Below, in pieces: positions 24,975 through 32,771 of a stretch of DNA of 43,413 bases. A model generated the notes under the pieces. The model searched no databases and was not told the DNA's origin. It saw nothing but the letters and a program-made list of their open reading frames with translations. The stretch spans positions 1 through 43,413 of the forward strand of contig CAJUIL010000033.1 of NCBI GenBank assembly GCA_910586225.1, given 5' to 3'. The translations under genes were made by a program, and so were the position numbers. This DNA is from an uncultured Eubacterium sp. GTDB taxonomy: Bacteria; Bacillota; Clostridia; Lachnospirales; Lachnospiraceae. Position 1 is the first letter of the stretch; each line of letters begins with the position of its first letter.

Positions 24975-26024
24975 ATGTTAAAAGCTGGAATAATAGGCTT
25001 TGGTTACATGGGTCATTTCCATTATGAGAAAATTACTCATATGAAAGATATAGAGGTGACCTGTGCGTTTGATAGTAATAATGAGCGGTTGGAAGAAGCA
25101 AAAAGCAAGGGGCTAACTACATATACGGAACTGGAAAAATTTTTGGAACAGGATATGGAAGTTGTGGTAATTGCAACGCCGAATCAGTGGCATGAAAAAT
25201 ATGCGGTGGCAGCTATGGAAGCTGGAAAGAATGTACTCTGTGAGAAGCCTGCGACGATGACAGTAGATGAAATGAATCATATTATCAAGGTTTCTAAAAA
25301 TACTGGGAAATTTTTTACAGTTCATCAACAGCGAAGATTTGATCCTGATTACAGAGTGGTCAGGGACATTGTCAACAGTGGTAAGATAGGGAGAATTACG
25401 ACTATTGAATCGAGAGTTCTTGGTGAGAGGGGAGTTTGTTTTGGATGGAGAGCAGACCCGGAATCTGGCGGAGGTATGCTTTATGATTGGGGAGTTCATT
25501 TAATAGATCAAATTTTACAACTATATCCAGAAGAAACTGTGGTCAGTATTTATGCAAGGATTCTCAGTGTACTTACGCCAGAGGTAGATGATTTGTTTGA
25601 AATCATATTTAATCTGTCTAATGGGGTTTGCGCAAAAGTAAACGTTGGAACATTTGCGTTACAGCAGCTTCCAAGGTGGTTTATATTCGGAGATAGAGGA
25701 ACATTAAAGCTTAATGATTTTTCAGGAACAGATGGAGGTGTGACAAGGATCAAAAGAGAGGTGCAAGGTTTCGATAGTGTAATAGATCAAAAAGTACTTG
25801 GACCAAGCAGGACAATGGCACCACTCAAGCCAGAATATTTGGAATCTGTCGATTTGCCGGTACAAGAAGATTTGACATTAGAATTTTGGAGGAATATTGT
25901 TGAATCGCTAAGAGGCAATGAGAAACCATATGTTACAATGGATCAGATTTTAAGACAAATGAAAATTGTGGAAGCTTCATTTGAATCTGCAGAAAAAAAT
26001 GAGGTTATAAAAGTCAATATTTAA
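24975..26024 (+). CDS. Gfo/Idh/MocA-family sugar oxidoreductase (second)
   Basis: The 349-residue enzyme begins MLKAGIIGFGYMGHFHYEKI (NAD-binding Rossmann) and has VLCEKPATMT (about 92) and the catalytic block GGGMLYDWGVHLIDQIL (about 167) with Asp and His residues at the expected places. It differs clearly from the first member in sequence, so it likely works on another carbon or intermediate rather than being a recent duplicate. The ATG at 24975 is chosen because AGGAG lies 8 bases upstream; a GTG codon immediately before it could also serve. It probably acts with the aminotransferase in making a nucleotide-linked amino sugar. Confidence 0.88.
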   Translation: MLKAGIIGFGYMGHFHYEKITHMKDIEVTCAFDSNNERLEEAKSKGLTTYTELEKFLEQDMEVVVIATPNQWHEKYAVAAMEAGKNVLCEKPATMTVDEMNHIIKVSKNTGKFFTVHQQRRFDPDYRVVRDIVNSGKIGRITTIESRVLGERGVCFGWRADPESGGGMLYDWGVHLIDQILQLYPEETVVSIYARILSVLTPEVDDLFEIIFNLSNGVCAKVNVGTFALQQLPRWFIFGDRGTLKLNDFSGTDGGVTRIKREVQGFDSVIDQKVLGPSRTMAPLKPEYLESVDLPVQEDLTLEFWRNIVESLRGNEKPYVTMDQILRQMKIVEASFESAEKNEVIKVNI

Positions 26025-26062
26025 AAATAGTAATTTGACTGATTGTACAAAGGAGTGAAATT

Positions 26063-26782
26063 TTGAAATCACAAAGAAGCATTTCTGTTATAATAGCAGG
26101 TTATAACGAAGAAAAATGTATTGTAGCTGCAATGCAGAAAATGTATGACACATTGAATAAATCTTTTGAGAAATTTGAGTTGATTTTGGTAGATGACGCA
26201 TCTAGGGATCGTACAGCTGATTTGATGCAGAAATTTGCGAAGGATAAAGAAAATGTTGTTTTGATAAAAAATAATATCAATCTAAATTTTGGCGCATCTG
26301 TATTACGTGGTATGGCTGTTGCCCAATATGATTATGTTACATTTGATGCTTGTGACCTGCCATTAGCGCCTAAAGATATTGTTTTACTTGTGAATGGGAT
26401 GAGAGATGATGAGGAGTTGCTAGTTATGCAGCGGACTGGCTATATAACAACAAAATGGAGAGGAATCACTTCGGATATAAATAAATTAATGCTAAAAATA
26501 TTGTTTCCTAAATTAACCAAAGGGACACCTGTTTTAAATTATTCTCAGATATATAAAAGAAGTATTCTTAAGCAAGTGATGCCGTTGGCCAGAAGTCCGA
26601 TCTTTGTGTGGCCAGAATTGATCTTTAGAGCTAAGTTAATCGGGATTAATTGGATAAATGTGCCTGTAAAATGTCAGGTCAAAAATTTGCGTAAAGGTGC
26701 ATTTGGACATCCGCATGATATTATATGGGGGATTTATGATATGCTGCGGTTTCGGATCAGATTATGGAAAAATTGTATTTGA
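26063..26782 (+). CDS. Family 2 glycosyltransferase of dolichol-phosphate-mannose-synthase type
   Basis: The 239-residue protein is a compact GT-A enzyme: ISVIIAGYNEEKCI, FELILVDDASRDRTADLM, NINLNFGASVLRGM, then TFDACDLPLAPKDI where DPM-type enzymes have D-x-D-L-Q-x-P. It has no C-terminal membrane helices. Such enzymes move a sugar from a nucleotide to a polyprenyl phosphate. In three-component systems they work with a small flippase and a GT-C transferase, and both are in this block (23378-23764 and 32761-34155). Start is TTG after AAGGAGTG. Bases 26783-26932 after it show no gene I can support. Confidence 0.87.
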   Translation: MKSQRSISVIIAGYNEEKCIVAAMQKMYDTLNKSFEKFELILVDDASRDRTADLMQKFAKDKENVVLIKNNINLNFGASVLRGMAVAQYDYVTFDACDLPLAPKDIVLLVNGMRDDEELLVMQRTGYITTKWRGITSDINKLMLKILFPKLTKGTPVLNYSQIYKRSILKQVMPLARSPIFVWPELIFRAKLIGINWINVPVKCQVKNLRKGAFGHPHDIIWGIYDMLRFRIRLWKNCI

Positions 26783-26932
26783 TGAGGACAGTCATGAAAT
26801 TTGTTCTCATGCAATGAAGCACATCTCGCGGCTTATAGATCATTTCGATTACAAATTACGGAAATCGGCGGAGGTTGTGTATGTGTAGGATATGGCTGAA
26901 AAAGAATAAGCGTAGTGTGATTTGGAGGTGCT

Positions 26933-27928
26933 ATGAAAAATAGGTTGTTGGAAATATATGTATCTGACGAACATGATCCTTATGCAAATCTGGCATTGGA
27001 AGAGTTTCTTTGCGAGCATTATGAAATAGGTAGCAAAATTTTGCTGTATTTGTGGCAAAATGATAACACAGTCGTAATTGGCAGAAATCAAAATGCTTAT
27101 GATCAGTGCTATATGAAATATATAAAAGAGCATAATATAAAAGTTGCACGGAGGTTATCAGGCGGAGGAGCAGTTTATCATGATTTGGGAAATTTGAACT
27201 ATACAATTATATGCAGTAATAATTTATTTTCAAAAGAAGAAAATACAAAAATGATCGTAGACAGTATCAATAAGTTTGGAATTCAGGCAGTTCCTTCTGG
27301 AAGAAACGACCTAGTTGTAAATGGATACAAGATTTCTGGAACAGCATATTTTACAGGAAGATATGCATCCTATCAGCATGGATGTATTATGGTTCATTCG
27401 GATCAGGAAACAATGTACAAAGCTTTGCGGATAAGGCAGGATAAAATAATCAGTAAAAATATAAGATCTGTTTATTCAAGAACAGTAAATTTACAGGAAC
27501 TATGCGACAGCATTGATGTTAGAAAATTATCGATACAGATCATAAAAACATTCCGTGAGAAATATGTAAATAACCGGGTCGTTCCTATTGGACCCATATA
27601 TAAAAACGCAAATTATAAGCATCTGCTGCAAAGATATTCTAGTCATAGCTGGAATATAAAAGAGAATGCTGACAGTAAAGCGGATATCTATGGACGTTTA
27701 AGTTTTGGTGATTGTAGTATCGTATTTCATGTTGTAGAAGGTATGGTATTAAATACAAAAATATATACAGATTCATTACTTGTCGATGAAATTTTGCAGG
27801 CGGAAGAAATACTTTCCAATATTCCATATAATAAATATAGCATTATTAAAGTATTGGAAAAATACGAATCTGACGGAAATATCTTAAGAGAGTTAAAAGA
27901 ATTGATACAGACTGAGATGGAGAATTAA
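26933..27928 (+). CDS. lplA: Lipoate-protein ligase A
   Basis: The 331-residue protein shows the ligase signature: DPYANLALEEFLCEHY, WQNDNTVVIGRNQNAY, and RRLSGGGAVYHDLGNLNYTI (about 74-93), followed by PSGRNDLVVNGYKISGTAYF with the adenylate-binding lysine and HGCIMVHSD. The length includes the C-terminal accessory domain. The enzyme activates lipoate with ATP and attaches it to a lipoyl-domain lysine. Encoding it beside an E1/E3 set and a lipoyl-domain protein means this locus supplies its own lipoylation. RBS GGAGG precedes the ATG. The stop overlaps the next start in TAATG. Placement in a surface-glycan operon is very unusual. Confidence 0.95.
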   Translation: MKNRLLEIYVSDEHDPYANLALEEFLCEHYEIGSKILLYLWQNDNTVVIGRNQNAYDQCYMKYIKEHNIKVARRLSGGGAVYHDLGNLNYTIICSNNLFSKEENTKMIVDSINKFGIQAVPSGRNDLVVNGYKISGTAYFTGRYASYQHGCIMVHSDQETMYKALRIRQDKIISKNIRSVYSRTVNLQELCDSIDVRKLSIQIIKTFREKYVNNRVVPIGPIYKNANYKHLLQRYSSHSWNIKENADSKADIYGRLSFGDCSIVFHVVEGMVLNTKIYTDSLLVDEILQAEEILSNIPYNKYSIIKVLEKYESDGNILRELKELIQTEMEN

Positions 27929-29271
27929 TGCTTATGTATGATATTGCGATAATTGGATCAGGTATGGCAGGGTATACAGCTGCATTGGAAGCAGCGAAAA
28001 AAGAAAAGAAAGTTGCACTAATTGAAAGAAAAATGATAGGTGGCACCTGTTTAAACAGAGGATGTATTCCAACAAAAACTTATTTGCGTATTTCTAGAGA
28101 AATTATGACAGGAATGCGACCGAAGGATAGGCAGAGTACAGAATCTGAAATTAAACAGGTGATAAAGCGTCTTAGGAATGGTCTAACTAATTCCCTGAAT
28201 CATGATATGATTGATATTTACAGAGGAACTGCAGAAATAGTGGATCGGCATACGGTACTTGTAAAGGAGAAAAAGGAGCTTTTGAATGCCAAGTGTATTG
28301 TTATAGCCTCAGGCTCTTTGCCAAATAGTCTGTGTGTTCCGGGAATAGATTCAAAGAATGTTTTTACAACAGATCATGCATTTGATATTGATAACATATT
28401 ACCTAGTTCAATCGCAATAATAGGCGGAGGAGTAATTGGCATTGAATTTGCGTATCTCCTAAATTCTATTGGAGCAAAAGTATACTTGATTGAAATGAAT
28501 CGGCATATTTTACAGGATATGGGCAGTAGTTTGGCGGATGCAGTAGAAAAGGATCTTGCAGCACAGGGAGTAACGTTTTTTAAGGAGAGCAGTATCTTCG
28601 AAATTGATGAGGCTGATGATGAGTCAATCATTTCGTTCTATGAATATGGAAAGAAAAAGCAAATTGTGGTTGAAAAAGTATTAGTGGCAATCGGCAGAAA
28701 ACCTAATATTATGATTGGTGGCATTGATCAAATAGGCATAAAAATAGAAAATGGAAGAATTAAAGTCAATGCTGAATATCAAACAAGTGTAGATAATATC
28801 TATGCGATTGGGGATGTTGCAGCAAAAAAACAATTAGCCTATACAGCGTCACACCAAGCAAAAAAGCTGATTGAAATTTTATATGACAATATTGTGGGAA
28901 GAACGGAAGAATATGAAGAACTGATTCCTCAATGTGTTTACATACATCCTGAAATAGCGGCGATCGGAATAAATGAAGAAGAAGCAAAGCGTAGAATTAT
29001 GGACTTTCGTATTGGAAAATATTCTATGTATGCTAATGGAATGGCTCATATTCAAAAAACAACAACCGGTTTTATCAAATTGATAATAAATAACAAAGAT
29101 AATTTGCTTATTGGAGCAGAATTGTATTGTGAGAATGCTGTTGACATAATCCCTATAATTGAAAGTTTTATGATAAATAAAACGGGAGTTAGAACGATAT
29201 CTGAAATGTATTTTCCTCATCCTTCCTTTGTTGAGGGGATAAAGGAATGCATTTACCAGGCAGAGCTTTAG
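27928..29271 (+). CDS. lpdA: Dihydrolipoamide dehydrogenase (E3)
   Basis: The 447-residue flavoprotein begins MYDIAIIGSGMAGYTAALEA and has the redox disulfide in GGTCLNRGCIPTKTYL (about 41-56). The NAD-binding motif IAIIGGGVIGIEFAYLL (about 160) follows, then AIGDVAAKKQLAYTA for FAD, and the C-terminal HPSFVEGIKE with the catalytic His-x4-Glu pair. It reoxidises dihydrolipoyl groups with NAD+. Length is slightly below the usual 460-475. The lipoyl partner in this operon is the fusion protein at 31145-32251, whose subunit-binding domain is the normal docking site for E3. Overlap of one base with lplA and a 9-base gap to E1beta indicate a single transcript. Confidence 0.96.
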   Translation: MLMYDIAIIGSGMAGYTAALEAAKKEKKVALIERKMIGGTCLNRGCIPTKTYLRISREIMTGMRPKDRQSTESEIKQVIKRLRNGLTNSLNHDMIDIYRGTAEIVDRHTVLVKEKKELLNAKCIVIASGSLPNSLCVPGIDSKNVFTTDHAFDIDNILPSSIAIIGGGVIGIEFAYLLNSIGAKVYLIEMNRHILQDMGSSLADAVEKDLAAQGVTFFKESSIFEIDEADDESIISFYEYGKKKQIVVEKVLVAIGRKPNIMIGGIDQIGIKIENGRIKVNAEYQTSVDNIYAIGDVAAKKQLAYTASHQAKKLIEILYDNIVGRTEEYEELIPQCVYIHPEIAAIGINEEEAKRRIMDFRIGKYSMYANGMAHIQKTTTGFIKLIINNKDNLLIGAELYCENAVDIIPIIESFMINKTGVRTISEMYFPHPSFVEGIKECIYQAEL

Positions 29272-29280
29272 AGGTGAAAA

Positions 29281-30243
29281 ATGAAATATATCAAAGAATT
29301 GCGAAATGGAATTGAAAATGAAATAAAATTTCATAATACATTTATTATAGGTGAAGATGTACAGGATCCTTATGGAGGAGCTTTTAAGGTTACGAAAGGG
29401 CTTTCTACCTTGTATCCGAATAATATAATTGCTGTGCCTATGTGTGAACAGGGATTTTTTGGAATGGGTGTAGGGATGGCCTTTGAAGGCTCATATGTCG
29501 TTGTTGAATCTATGTTTGGGGATTTTGCCACATTAATGGCAGATCAAATGATCAATCATGCTGCGAAGTTTTCCCAGATGTATAAAGAATCTATGAGGAT
29601 TGTATTAAGATGTCCTTCAGGGGGATATAAAGGGTATGGAGCTACGCACTCCCAGTCATTGGAGAGGATATATTTTGGAATTCCGGGAGTACAGATTATT
29701 GCGCCTTCCATAGCGCATAGTCCGGGCAAGCTTCTTGAAAAAGCATTAGATTCTGGCATACCTACAGTATTTGTAGAAAGTAAATCTGATTATCCAAGAG
29801 AGTTGTTGGGTTCTTCTGGACTTTTTTGGGAAAAGGAAATGTTTGAAGAAGATGGTTTTCCTATTGCACGGATTAAAGTGAAGAATGAAAAACCGGATTA
29901 TACAATCATTGTGTATGGCGGATTGGTTCAGGATGCGCTGGATGTAATGGAATATTTTCTATATGAAGAAGAAATGAATATAGATATAGTCGTACCATCA
30001 AATTTGTCTGAAATAAGAAATATTGCAGATTTTGTAAGGTGCAGGAATGTCCTGATCATTGAGGAAGGAGTCAGGGATTTTGGGTGGGGTGCAGAAGTTG
30101 CTTGTCATTTTCTGGAAAGCGGCGTAAAAGTACAAAGAGCAGGAGCAGAAAATAGCTTTATACCAGCATCGGGTAAATGGGAACATAAAGTTTTACTGCA
30201 GAAAGAGGATATTATTCAGGTTATTCAGAAAGGAATGAAATAG
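29281..30243 (+). CDS. 2-oxoacid dehydrogenase E1 beta subunit
   Basis: The 320-residue protein is the pyrimidine-binding half of a TPP-dependent E1 of the pyruvate/acetoin dehydrogenase type. It has FIIGEDVQDPYGGAFKVTKGL, VPMCEQGFFGMGVGMAFEG, with the catalytic glutamate region, and PSGGYKGYGATHSQSLE, followed by the C-terminal transketolase domain (TIIVYGGLVQDALD ... VLIIEEGVRDFGWGAEV). It should form an alpha2beta2 E1 with the next product and decarboxylate a 2-oxoacid, transferring the acyl group to a lipoyl arm. The beta gene precedes alpha, opposite to most pdh, bkd and aco operons. Substrate is not predictable from sequence. Confidence 0.94.
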   Translation: MKYIKELRNGIENEIKFHNTFIIGEDVQDPYGGAFKVTKGLSTLYPNNIIAVPMCEQGFFGMGVGMAFEGSYVVVESMFGDFATLMADQMINHAAKFSQMYKESMRIVLRCPSGGYKGYGATHSQSLERIYFGIPGVQIIAPSIAHSPGKLLEKALDSGIPTVFVESKSDYPRELLGSSGLFWEKEMFEEDGFPIARIKVKNEKPDYTIIVYGGLVQDALDVMEYFLYEEEMNIDIVVPSNLSEIRNIADFVRCRNVLIIEEGVRDFGWGAEVACHFLESGVKVQRAGAENSFIPASGKWEHKVLLQKEDIIQVIQKGMK

Positions 30244-31131
30244 ATGCTGGATTATAAAGAATGTTTTAAACAATGCTATACTATAAGAGCATTTGAAAAA
30301 AAGATTGAAGAAGAATTCGGAAAAGGAAATATGAGGGGGACAACGCATGGGTGTATTGGACAAGAAGTGATACCGGTGATTGTTATGAACTATATAAATC
30401 AAGAAACAGATTATATTGTTGGTACTCATAGATGTCATGGACAAGTGTTGGCATATGATATGGATCCATACAGGCTTTTTTGTGAGATGATGGGAAGAAG
30501 AGACGGATTTGTGAATGGAATGGGTGGCAGCCAGCATATAAAAAATAGGAAATTCCTGACAAATGGGATTACAGGAGGAATGGTGGTTGTAGGAAATGGA
30601 ATAGCAATGAGTATAAAGAAAAATCATAAACAAGGGATCGTTGTTTCTTTTCTGGGAGATGGCGGATTTAATGAAGGATTTGTACAAGAAACCTTTAATC
30701 TTGCCTCACATTATGAGTTGCCAATTCTTTTCGTATGTGAGAATAATCATTACGCTATGTCTACACCTACTGAAAAATTTAGCGCGGGTACTTTTAAAAG
30801 GCGGATACAGGCATTGGATATAAAATATTATCAGGCATATTCAGGAGATGTCGAACAGTTGGATGAGATGATCGGATTGGGTACAGCTTTTGTTCGAAAT
30901 GAACAAAAACCAGCATTTATAGAAGTATCTACAGCCAGGCTTTGTGGACATTCCAAATCAGATAAAATGGAATATATGAGCAGTTCTGAGAAAAACCATA
31001 ATGCGAAAAAAGATCCGCTTAAATTTATTTCAGGAAAATTGATGGAAGATGAGATAGAAGAGTTAAAGTGTCATATCAACGAAACAATAAAAGATGCTTA
31101 TGTCAGGGCAGATAAATGCCCAGAAATGTAG
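30244..31131 (+). CDS. 2-oxoacid dehydrogenase E1 alpha subunit
   Basis: The 295-residue protein is the TPP-diphosphate-binding half of the E1. Visible are GTTHGCIGQEVIPV near residue 33, THRCHGQVLAYDMDP, GFVNGMGGSQHIKNRKFLTN, and the TPP motif GDGGFNEGFVQETFNLA ending in CENNHYAMST (G-D-G to N-N). The segment ARLCGHSKSD is the usual phosphorylation-loop region. It is somewhat shorter than the usual 320-370, lacking part of the C-terminus. It begins directly after the beta stop with no gap, so translation is coupled. Sequence features are closest to acetoin/pyruvate dehydrogenase alpha subunits, but whether it uses pyruvate or another 2-oxoacid cannot be told. Confidence 0.93.
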   Translation: MLDYKECFKQCYTIRAFEKKIEEEFGKGNMRGTTHGCIGQEVIPVIVMNYINQETDYIVGTHRCHGQVLAYDMDPYRLFCEMMGRRDGFVNGMGGSQHIKNRKFLTNGITGGMVVVGNGIAMSIKKNHKQGIVVSFLGDGGFNEGFVQETFNLASHYELPILFVCENNHYAMSTPTEKFSAGTFKRRIQALDIKYYQAYSGDVEQLDEMIGLGTAFVRNEQKPAFIEVSTARLCGHSKSDKMEYMSSSEKNHNAKKDPLKFISGKLMEDEIEELKCHINETIKDAYVRADKCPEM

Positions 31132-31144
31132 GGAGGTTAAAGCT

Positions 31145-32251
31145 GTGAGTTACAGTATTATTGAATTGCCAAGTTTTGACGTGAATGATTCAGAAGCAAC
31201 GATTACAGATGTGTTCGTAAAAAACAGGGAAAAAATTGATCGTGGGAAAAAGTTGTTTGCAGTTGAAAATACAAAAGCAGTAAATATCATAGAGGCGACA
31301 GAGAGCGGATATATATTTGTAATCTGTAAAAAATTTGATGTTAAGAAAACAGGTGATAAGCTGGCATATTTATTTGATAATTTGGAGGAACTTGGGCATT
31401 TTGAAACTGAAGAAGTGAAAAAAGAGAATAACGAAAGCATTAATGCAACGAAAAAAGCATTAGAGTTAGCTACTGAATTAGGTGTAAATATCAGGGATGT
31501 TGCAGCAGAAAAGGAAGGAGAAGTTATAAAGGTAAAAGATGTTCAATCCTTTTTTGATAAGCATAGTGAAAACAAACCATCTCCATATAGCCATATTTTT
31601 AAATATGATAGAGAAAGAGTTGTGATTGCAGGAGCAGGTAATGGAGCAGAAGTTGTCATAGACATTTTAAGGGATGATCATGAAAAAGATATTGTTGGGT
31701 TGATTGATGATAATGTAAAAAAATTTGCCAATTATGATTACAAAATATTTGAGTGCGGAATTTTGGAATTTCCAAATAGGATAGATTGTTGTGAGTATGA
31801 TACTGTTATTATTTCGATTGGTGCAACGTTAAAATCAATGAGATTTAGGAAGATGATATTTGAAAAATATAAGGAAGTAGGAATAAGGTTTACGAATGCG
31901 ATAGCAAAAAGCGCTGATATACGCAGGGGAGTAAAGATTGGAGTTGGAAATATAATTGGAGCGCAAAGTTATATCGGTACTTTGACTGAGATAGGAGATA
32001 ATAATTCAATTAGCTACGGTACGTTTATCGGGCATCACAATTTAGTTGGTTCCAACAATTTGATTGCTCCAGGATTTATTTCTTCCGGTTCAGTAGAAAT
32101 AGGTGACGGATGTGTTATACCAGCAGGTGTTGTAACAAGAAACTGTGTGAAAATAGGAAATAATGTTGTTTTGCCGGTGGGATATGCAGTTGTAAATTCG
32201 ATAGACAAAGATACGATTGTTCAGGAGCAGTTGTTTAATGGCAATGAATGA
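31145..32251 (+). CDS. Lipoyl domain / E3-E1 binding domain / NeuD-PglD-like acyltransferase fusion
   Basis: This 368-residue protein joins parts normally found in different systems. Residues 1-80 are a lipoyl domain: KIDRGKKLFAVENTKAVNII places Lys44 at the lipoylation turn and GYIFVICKKFDVKKTGDKL follows the E2 pattern. Residues about 98-138 are a peripheral subunit-binding domain (ATKKALELATELGVNIRDVA ... EVIKVKDVQSFF). From 158 on is a sugar O/N-acyltransferase of the NeuD/PglD family: VVIAGAGNGAEVVIDIL Rossmann start, then a left-handed beta-helix with ISYGTFIGHHNLVGSNNLIA, in which the catalytic His of PglD (in DHD) aligns with the GHH. The E2 catalytic domain is absent. The GTG start follows GGGAGG by 8 bases; the in-frame ATG 51 bases upstream lies inside E1alpha. 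Likely role: acyl transfer from lipoyl arm to an amino sugar. Confidence 0.85.
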   Translation: MSYSIIELPSFDVNDSEATITDVFVKNREKIDRGKKLFAVENTKAVNIIEATESGYIFVICKKFDVKKTGDKLAYLFDNLEELGHFETEEVKKENNESINATKKALELATELGVNIRDVAAEKEGEVIKVKDVQSFFDKHSENKPSPYSHIFKYDRERVVIAGAGNGAEVVIDILRDDHEKDIVGLIDDNVKKFANYDYKIFECGILEFPNRIDCCEYDTVIISIGATLKSMRFRKMIFEKYKEVGIRFTNAIAKSADIRRGVKIGVGNIIGAQSYIGTLTEIGDNNSISYGTFIGHHNLVGSNNLIAPGFISSGSVEIGDGCVIPAGVVTRNCVKIGNNVVLPVGYAVVNSIDKDTIVQEQLFNGNE

Positions 32252-32264
32252 AGGGATGTATCAC

Positions 32265-32771
32265 ATGAAAGAGATACAGATGGATGGAATGGTTAATAAC
32301 AAAAATATAAGGATTGTTTTTCTTTTATTTGCAATGATGATTTTTTTTGTTGTAAGCATTTTTTATTGGGATGAAAGTAAGGTTTTTGATGTGAACATTT
32401 CTGATTATTCTTCTAGCGATCATATTGCTTATTTTATTGATTCATACACTATGGAAGATAGAATAAGTACAATAGCAGGGTGGGCTGTTTGGTTAGGTGA
32501 GGACTTGAATCTTGTCAATACAGAAGTAGCATTAAAGTCAAATTCTACAGGCGCCTTTATTTCAATTCCAACACAAATGCAGCAAAGGGCAGATGTTACA
32601 ACTGCAATGAATGATGGATTTCAGTATGATAATTCAGGATTTATAGCATATGTGAAAACTAATAAATTAAATATTACTGATTCTTATGAGATTTATATTC
32701 TGATCAAGAATGAACATGGGAACTTTTATGTTGCTACAGGACAAGTTTTGGAGGCCGAAAATGAAGCGTAA
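32265..32771 (+). CDS. Single-pass membrane protein with extracellular beta-rich domain
   Basis: The 168-residue protein has an N-terminal cytoplasmic stub, one membrane helix (IRIVFLLFAMMIFFVVSIFYW at about 13-33) and an outside domain of about 130 residues with alternating strands: RISTIAGWAVWLGEDLN, NTEVALKSNSTGAFISIPT, QQRADVTTAMNDGFQYDNSG, SYEIYILIKNEHGNFYV. I recognise the GWA...DVT...SGF pattern from membrane proteins of Clostridia glycan loci but cannot give it a function; a sugar-binding or assembly role outside the cell is an inference. The ATG at 32265 is chosen for AAGGG 8 bases upstream. Its end overlaps the next gene by 11 bases, suggesting the two products work as a pair. Confidence 0.75.
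   Translation: MKEIQMDGMVNNKNIRIVFLLFAMMIFFVVSIFYWDESKVFDVNISDYSSSDHIAYFIDSYTMEDRISTIAGWAVWLGEDLNLVNTEVALKSNSTGAFISIPTQMQQRADVTTAMNDGFQYDNSGFIAYVKTNKLNITDSYEIYILIKNEHGNFYVATGQVLEAENEA

Noticed and set aside
26697..26888. Small frame overlapping the end of the DPM-type GT2 gene
   Set aside because: Mostly a frame-shifted reading of the GT2 end, no ribosome site and no family features.
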